Positions 58,252-64,000 of a stretch of DNA of 64,000 nucleotides are shown piece after piece. A program made the translations under genes and the position numbers. Numbering within the stretch: position 1 is the stretch's first letter; each line of letters opens with the position of its first letter. Source of the stretch: Acanthamoeba sp. SK_2022b (taxonomy: Eukaryota > Discosea > Longamoebia > Acanthamoebidae); the NCBI GenBank assembly GCA_027943245.1, contig JANDJZ010000031.1:62001-126000 (forward strand), written 5' to 3'. The notes beneath the pieces are model-generated. The model worked only from the letters and a program-made list of their open reading frames with translations. It was not told the DNA's origin and searched no databases.

Positions 58252-58971
58252 ATGAAGAGACTGTGGAGCGAGACACAACAGAGGAGCGGCGACACGCTGG
58301 CCGTGGTCAAGCAGCTGGCCGACGAGATAAGCATAGAGCGCGAGAAGAAGCGACGGCTCGAGTGGTATCTGAGCGAGGTCATGAAGGAGAAGGAGCAGCT
58401 TATGCGCGAGAACAGCGAACGAATGAAGTGCCTCGACAACTTTATAGTCAACAGCCCCTCGTCCACCTCGTGCAGCTCAGTTGAAGCGCCGCGGGCCTCC
58501 TGCTGCAGCATCAGCAGCAGCTGCGACGAGGACCGTTCGCCCACGCTTCGGGAGGGCTCTACGCCGTCATCACCGTCGGTGTCCCCCCCGCTGTGCACTT
58601 CGCCAACGACGGTCACCGTATCGCCGCCGCCGCTAGAGGCCACCGAGGAGCTGTGCTGCGGCACAGCGCCGTTCGTACCGGTGAAGGCTGAGCCCACCGA
58701 GGCTATGAGCTACCAGTTCGACTCAAGGTCAGCGACAAGCTTCTTCTTTGACCACCGACCGTGCCAGGACGAGCCGACGCTGGTGCCGGCGAGCTGCGAG
58801 TGGCTAGTGGAGCCCACGATATCGAGCGTAGGTGGCGGCTGCATAGGCAGCAACGCCTGTGCGCAGGAGGTCAAGGAGGAGCTAGAGGGTTGTCTGGATC
58901 TCGACGTGAGCTGGTTTGCGCAAACGGATGAGCAGGACCTCATCTGCACTCTTCAAGAGTACTTCAGCTGA
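58252..58971 (+). CDS. Coiled-coil protein with acidic C terminus and two SUMO-type sites
   Basis: A single exon of 239 residues begins MKRLWSETQQRSGD. Residues 15-60 form a charged coiled coil (VVKQLADEISIEREKKRR, EWYLSEVMKEKEQLM). A Ser/Thr/Pro/Cys-rich middle follows. Two psi-K-x-E sites are present (VKAE in the PVKAEPTE context, and VKEE). The acidic, aromatic C terminus (LDLDVSWFAQTDEQDL) resembles short transactivation motifs. No DNA-binding domain is seen. It could be a transcriptional co-regulator, but this is inference; no family is recognised. Confidence 0.55.
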   Translation: MKRLWSETQQRSGDTLAVVKQLADEISIEREKKRRLEWYLSEVMKEKEQLMRENSERMKCLDNFIVNSPSSTSCSSVEAPRASCCSISSSCDEDRSPTLREGSTPSSPSVSPPLCTSPTTVTVSPPPLEATEELCCGTAPFVPVKAEPTEAMSYQFDSRSATSFFFDHRPCQDEPTLVPASCEWLVEPTISSVGGGCIGSNACAQEVKEELEGCLDLDVSWFAQTDEQDLICTLQEYFS

Positions 58972-59048
58972 AGTACCTCTAGAGCCTCCCTTATCCCTTG
59001 TACAAAACAAACCATACTCAATAACACTGTACAGCGCACGGTGTCCGA

Positions 59049-59183
59049 CTCTTTTGGGCGTTTTCCTCTGTGCCGCTGGGGTCAGCTGTGCTTCAGCGCC
59101 CGAACGTGCTAGCGCCACACGTGTCGACGGTATCTCCTGAAGCACAGCTGACCCAGCGGCACAGAGGAAAACGCCCAAAAGAG
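59049..59183. repeat. Near-perfect inverted repeat (48/47-base arms, 40-base loop)
   Basis: The left arm 59049-59096 and right arm 59137-59183 are reverse complements except for one extra G in the left arm (GGGG versus GGG). The loop includes a CACACGTGT palindrome at about 59116-59124. The element lies between two plus-strand genes, 78 bases before the Svf1-like start codon, so it may be in that gene's promoter or 5' leader. Confidence 0.95.
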
Positions 59184-59261
59184 AAGCTGAAATCGTAGAA
59201 GTGCTACACAACGTCTTAGATTGGCATCGACACCACAACACACTCTCCTCTACAATCTATT

Positions 59262-60610
59262 ATGTTTGGATCATCGAAGCCCGACCCCGTGTTCCACCCC
59301 AAGGTGGGAGATGATTACATCAGGAAGGTAGAGGAAAGCGATTTGCAGATTGTGCTGAGAGATGATGCGGACCTCTACGATTCCACGAGCTTCGTGATTA
59401 CGGGCAAAGACAACTCTCTCATCTTCATTCAGGCCATCGTGGCCAACATGAGGCCCATGTACACCAACCAGGTGGGCATTCACATCAAGTATGTCAACCC
59501 TGCTGGCAAGGCTACCGTCTTTTCGCACAAGTACGGCGATAAGCAGTGGAGCTTCGATGAAACCACGATCACGATTGGCGGCTTCAAGATTGTGCGCAAT
59601 CCCCAGGCCAACTCGTACCACATCACCGTACGTCCCCCGCAAACTCGATCATTTGTTCAAATATCTGAAACGCTGTGTGCGTGGTGCCCGGGTATCATGC
59701 GAGCTAGGTTGACGATTCCGAGTGCAAGCAAATCAAGGGTGAGCTGATCGTGGAGAGCAATGAGGGAGGTGGTATCAAATTCGGTGACGATGGCAAGACT
59801 GCCTTTGCTGAGGACCGCTCTGCCTACTCCTCCATGTTCTACGCCATCCCTCGCGCCACGGTATCGTACTTCACTTATCTCGTCTGGCCTACTACTACCA
59901 AACCTCTGCCCCTCATATGTCAGTTTGCCTGTCCGTGCACGTCGCGTCACAGATCACGGGCGCGCTGACGGTCAAGGGCGAGAAGGTGGAGGTGGACGCG
60001 CGCGGCTTCGTGAGCCATTTCGTGCAGAACATGAAGCCCCACAAGGCCGGCCTCAAGTGGTCCATGATGAAGTTCCACTCCGACGAGCTCTCCCTCGTGT
60101 CCGATCTGCTCCTCACCCCCAAGCAGTACGGCAAGGAGGAGGTCTCGCATGGCATCTTCGTCTACAAGAACAAGCTGACTGCCGTCACCGTTGATAACAA
60201 TATCACCTACCCCACTACCCAGTACGACAGAGGTGCGCTTTTGCTGTCGGTTCTTTGGTCTCCTTCCCGCGCGCCAAGGTCGATTGCCTGACGTGGCCAT
60301 TGCGTTACATCGTTTTGCAGACACTGGCTACGAAATGCCCACGTCGGCTGAGTACGTGTGGCGCGGCCAGACGCTCGATGGACAGGACTTCAACGCCGTG
60401 ATCAAGCTCACGCCCACCAACCTCATCGACAAGGTCGACATCCTTGGCCATCTGCCCTGGGCTCTGAGGATGGTGATCAAGGCCTTCGTCGCCCGTCCCT
60501 TCCACTACCAGTGGCTTGACACTGCCACCGCCACCGTGACCATCGGCGAGGAGACTATTACCGTCGAGGGTCAGGCCCTCCACGAGGTCACCTTCGTCAA
60601 CCCTGAGTAA
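59262..60610 (+). CDS. Svf1-like protein (survival factor 1 family)
   Basis: The start is MFGSSKPDPVFHP at 59262, with four or five exons. Family-like features are the N-terminal FVITGKDNSLIFIQAIVANM block, a GIHIKYVNPAGKATVFSH strand, QWSFDETTITIGGFKIVRN, and a central YAIPRATITGALTVKG strand with a following GFVSHFVQNMKPHK segment. After it come the C-terminal VWRGQTLDG block and repeated strands ending EVTFVNPE. The many beta strands and order fit the double lipocalin-like Svf1 fold, implicated in yeast in oxidative-stress survival and ceramide handling. The match was judged by eye without alignment scores, so the family call is moderate. No signal peptide or membrane helix is present. Confidence 0.7.
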
Positions 60611-60815
60611 GCCCCTGTCCTCCTCCTCTTCCTTCTCCTCCTACCATTCTCCCCTGTTTCTCCTTTCGCAACTGAACACAGCCCGACCATCGCCCACGAC
60701 TTTGGTGTGTCCGTATGAGTGTGTGTGTGTGTGTGAGAGAGAGAGCGATGAGTGGTTTACTCCCGATCTCGCGCAAGGGTACAAAGTTTTCTCCCGGCAT
60801 GGGCCCGCACTCACT
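60611..60815. other. Convergent 3' region with short GT/GA runs
   Basis: This lies between the Svf1-like stop (+) and the PP2C stop (-). It contains pyrimidine-rich sequence and a short (GT)n(GA)n stretch at about 60719-60746. Confidence 0.5.
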
Positions 60816-62803
60816 TCACTCCGTCGTGAGCGAGTCGAAGACGACTATGACGACCGTGATGTCGTCCCTGCTTCCGCGTCGCTTGGCCCGCTTGCAGAGG
60901 CCCCGGCATATGCCGTCGAGGAAGTCGGCTGCCGACTGCCGCAGCTCGTTGAGCTCGCCCTTGCCCTCCTGTTCTTCTTCCTTCTCCCGCTCCTCTTCCT
61001 CCTTGAGCCGTCGCCACTTCAGCACCTCGGGGCTCACGTGGTCGACCACCATCTTGTTGTCCATCACGTCCCACAGGCCGTCGGTGGCGAGCACGAGAAA
61101 GTCGTCTTCCGGTTCGAGCGTGTGGACCGTCATCTCGGGCACCGCGATCACCACGCCCTCCCTGACGCCCTTCAGCCTCTTCATCCCGTTCCCGCCCTTC
61201 TTCCCTTTCTTCGTTGGCTTTGTCGCCGCAGTCATCAGAGTCGCCGTTCCGCTCTTCGTGTCCGCTGGCATCGCCGCTTGTCCTGGTCGGCCATCACCAC
61301 CGTTCACTGTACCACCACCGTCGCAGTCCTTGCCGACTCTCTTCTCCTTCTTTCCTCCTCGCTTCTCTTCCTCTTCGTCCTCCTTCTCCTTGTCTTCGCT
61401 TGGTGGTGGTGGTGGCGGCGCGGCTTGAGCGGCGGGCGATGCGCTGTTGTTCACTTCGTCCTCGTCCTCACCTTCGCCTTCATCTTCTCGCCCTCCTTGG
61501 CTCTTGGCTTCCTCCCCTCCTTCCTCCTTTTCCTTTTCCTCTCCTGCTCCTCCCCCTTCCTGTCCGTGATCTGTCGCGACCGTTGCTGCGGCGGCGGCCT
61601 TCTTCTCGGCCTCCTCCGCGGCCTGCCGCTCCTCGTCTTCGACCTTGCGACCTTCGCCGCCCTTCACCGTGCCCCTCCGTATCTTGCGTCCTCGCATTCG
61701 GCCCTTCTCAAGCGGATCGCCAAACGAGCGCGAGGGAGCCAACACTCCAAACACTGGACGCGGTGAGGAAGAGCGATGAATCAGCATGCTAAGGGCCAAC
61801 CGCTGGTCTCTTCGTCGTCGTCATCATCATCATCATCTTCGTCGCGTTGAAAGGCCGGGATGGTCGTACCTCGGCCTCGACGGATCCATCCGCCGGCGGC
61901 GATGATGCGTTGCCGTTCGTAGGACGCCACGGCCTTGAGGTCGCGCGTGAGCGGGACGGCCGTGCATCGGATCTTGTCCTGGGTCAGCGTCTTCAGAAAC
62001 GAGCTGCTGTGCTGCACTCTTGGAGGAGCGATTAAACCGTTAGGAAGCCGTTAGAAGAACGACTGCTACTATTACTACTGCAATCAAGTGTGGTCGTTGG
62101 ACGAGAAGGTGGAAGAAGCGTTTAGCGTGGGGTACCGCAGGTTGACGCGCTTCTTCTTCTCGCGGGTTTCGATGTCTTCGACCCGGCTGGCCTTGGCGAG
62201 GGTGAGTCGGCCGATGAAGCTGCCCTTGACCTTCTTGCGCCCTATGAGCGCGCGCGAGTCGCCCAGGTTCGCCACGAAGAGGCGATCGCCCTGATGGACC
62301 ACCGCCACCGCGCACGCGCCGCTGATGTCGTCCCTCCGCTCGTTGAGCGCCAGCACTTCCTCCTCCGTCTTTGCGAAGCCCTGCAGGATCACCTCCTCGA
62401 TACTGCCAAGCCATGAGCAGCATAGCATAAGAGTTAAAATTCTGGTGTGTATTTATTTATTAATCAATAATTTCTTAATTTTAATGAGAAAATTGAAACG
62501 GAGGGGAGGCAGGCACCTGGGCGACTCCACTCTTTCGTCTGCCGTGGAAGGAAAGAAGAGGGAGTGATGGCGAGGGCTGAATATGTGCGCGTGGAGGGCC
62601 TTGGCGACGTGTGTCACCGCCAGGTCACCGGCGTGCCCATCATAAACGGCAAAATACGAGGGGGCCGGCGACGTTGACTGCGCCGGCGCAGCGGACGACG
62701 AGGTCAAAGCCCAGGCCTCGTCACCACAAAACTGCACGAACCTGTCCTCGTTGGTGTGCGTAGGTCCTTCGAGCGAGCAGACCCCCACCCCTCGCACCTT
62801 CAT
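60816..62803 (-). CDS. PP2C-family protein phosphatase with large acidic insertion
   Basis: The start is MKVRGVGVCSLEG at 62803. PP2C motifs in order are HTNEDRF, FAVYDGHAGDLAV (metal-binding DGH), ISGACAVAVVHQ with FVANLGDSRAL, the RDLKAVASYERQRI block, LAPSRSFGD, then DDFLVLATDGLWDVM and a C-terminal GSRDDITVVIV. Between the SRSFGD and ATDGLWD blocks lies an insertion of well over 150 residues, rich in Glu, Lys, Gly and Ala (about 61170-61680). It is probably a disordered regulatory segment. Key metal-binding Asp residues are present, so the enzyme should be an active Ser/Thr phosphatase. Confidence 0.88.
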
Positions 62804-63124
62804 CTTTCTTTCCCTACTCAAACGCAAACCGCAGCTCTTTCACTCAAGGTATTTAGCTGCTGAATATTTTCGATATTTTTGCAGTATAAATCAGGGAATT
62901 ATCTGGACAGCGATCCTTTTCCTTCTTGAAAGGACGCGGTCACGGACCAGCCTCAGGTGGTGGAAGAGGAGCGAGATAGACTAAAATAGGATTTAGATTT
63001 GTGGGCTGTTCATCTCATCTTCATACAACGATTGGATTCGCGCAGGAGAAGGAGCGCTGACGTAAACCGAAAGACTTTTCTACGGCCCCAGGAGCTGGGG
63101 AAGGAGAGTAGAAGGCCAAGGCAG
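62804..63124. promoter_or_regulatory. Divergent promoter region
   Basis: This lies between the PP2C start (-) and the BAR-like gene start (+). The centre (62840-62900) is AT-richer. No gene is seen. Confidence 0.5.
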
Positions 63125-64000
63125 ATGGAGAAAACTGTTTTGGCGGAGGTGGATGCAGCAGGCGCTGATCAGCACATACAGCTCCAACAGTCGCCGCCAT
63201 CGTCGAAGGGAGAGGGGCGCAAGTCTCTCCTCAGAGATGCTGAAAAGCTCAAGGAGCTGCGCTACGTATGCCCCCCCCCAATTTTCAAAGGCCAGGCAAA
63301 GATATGCATACTCGCATCGATTGAGGAAAATGCTTTCTCATTCGTGCCCAACTACGCACAACGCAGAATACGTCCAAGGTAGAGCGACATCTTAAGCAGC
63401 TGGTAAAGTCGGGAGAAGAGCTTCAGAAAGCAAGAGATGGTACACTCCACGCTTTTACCTGTTCTGACTGCCACTCCTCACTGAAAGGCGCGTTCGCTCT
63501 TCTCGCTCGCTTAGAGCTGTACGTTAAGGAGCAACAATGGGTGATGGACATGGTAGACTTCAACTTGCATCATGACGTGCGATGTGCGCTTTCCATTTCT
63601 CCTTCGCACTGCTTTGACAGACACTCAACTCACTGCCTGCCTTGTAGCGGAGAAGCACCCAGCGTCTCTGCTGGCGAACACGTTGAAGGAGTTGGCTCGC
63701 CAGATGTACTACCTGGTACGCACTGCCATTGCGGAGAGGTCAAGCCCAACTGACACAGCTATGCAGAACAAGGAAGTGCAAGAGGGTGTGATGCAGCCGA
63801 TGAAACAGTTTCTGCAAGTGGAGGTCAATGGCTCCGTGGAGATGCAGAAGAAACTAGACATGGCACGGGATCGCTACCAGACAGCATCCACCAAGTTCTC
63901 TGGCGTCTCGCACAGGACAGACATGACACACTTCACCAAGGTTTGTTTACTGTGCAGCCGCCTAGAACAACATTATCCTTCCTCACCAAATAATGGTCAG
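63125..64000 (+). CDS. BAR-domain-like protein, 3' partial
   Basis: The start MEKTVLAEVDAAGADQH is at 63125, and the gene runs off the window. Exon fragments give LKQLVKSGEELQKARD, ELYVKEQQWVMDMVDF, AEKHPASLLANTLKELARQM and then QNKEVQEGVMQPMKQF followed by EMQKKLDMARDRYQTAS. The last stretch matches the second and third helices of BAR domains as in ArfGAP, oligophrenin or APPL proteins. What follows the BAR cannot be seen. An intron contains a C9 run at 63271-63279. Confidence 0.65.

Overview
The window is nuclear DNA from a free-living eukaryote, most likely an Acanthamoeba-like amoebozoan (inference). The sequence is GC-rich, genes are closely packed on both strands, and nearly every gene is split by short canonical GT-AG introns. 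Intergenic gaps run from under 50 bases to a few hundred. The gene set fits a signalling-rich amoeba: receptor kinases carrying a cyclase-like domain, a Roco (LRRK-like) kinase, ankyrin/BAR/ArfGAP proteins, a PP2C phosphatase and secreted nucleoside-processing enzymes. No CRISPR array, convincing tRNA, rRNA, transposase or viral gene was seen.

Layout. 1-6641: a partial RTN4IP1-type oxidoreductase (+), a SPRING/C12orf49 homologue (+), and a DUF885 metallopeptidase (-). 6902-9468: an acidic membrane protein with two LIR-like motifs (+) and a four-helix membrane protein (-). 9678-18762, all minus: a large receptor (5'-nucleotidase-like ectodomain, EGF-like segment, membrane helix, kinase, cyclase-like domain, kinase), a secreted nucleoside hydrolase, and a trans-3-hydroxy-L-proline dehydratase. 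18981-25160: an EF-hand protein (+), then UTP25 (-) and RRP15 (+) sharing one divergent promoter. 25299-37326: a tail-anchored flavin amine oxidase (-), a peroxidase/dioxygenase-P450 fusion (+), a membrane-anchored UDP-glycosyltransferase (-), and a TrhO/UPF0176 rhodanese protein with a probable mitochondrial presequence (+). 37477-50060: an F-box/ankyrin/RGG protein (+), a Cys-rich membrane protein (-), an ANK-LRR-Roc-COR-kinase Roco protein (-), an ankyrin/coiled-coil protein (+) and a GNAT acetyltransferase (+). 50336-64000: an ACAP-type BAR-PH-ArfGAP-ANK protein (+), a CRAL-TRIO protein (-), a small coiled-coil acidic protein (+), a 48/47-base inverted repeat, an Svf1-like protein (+), a PP2C with a large acidic insert (-), and the start of another BAR-like gene (+).

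Most distinctive observations. The receptor at 9678-14743 keeps the 5'-nucleotidase fold, but every metal-ligand motif is substituted, so it looks like a nucleotide/nucleoside sensor rather than an enzyme. It lies next to a secreted nucleoside hydrolase. The gene at 28567-32795 encodes in one 1191-residue chain a signal peptide, a cyclooxygenase/alpha-dioxygenase-like domain with its catalytic Tyr and His, and a P450 that keeps its heme Cys but lacks the I-helix acid-alcohol pair. This is a candidate lumenal or secreted oxylipin synthase. The protein at 6902-8251 is a candidate Atg8-binding membrane receptor.

Gene models were assembled by eye from reading frames and splice signals. Start codons and small exons are less certain than the family calls.
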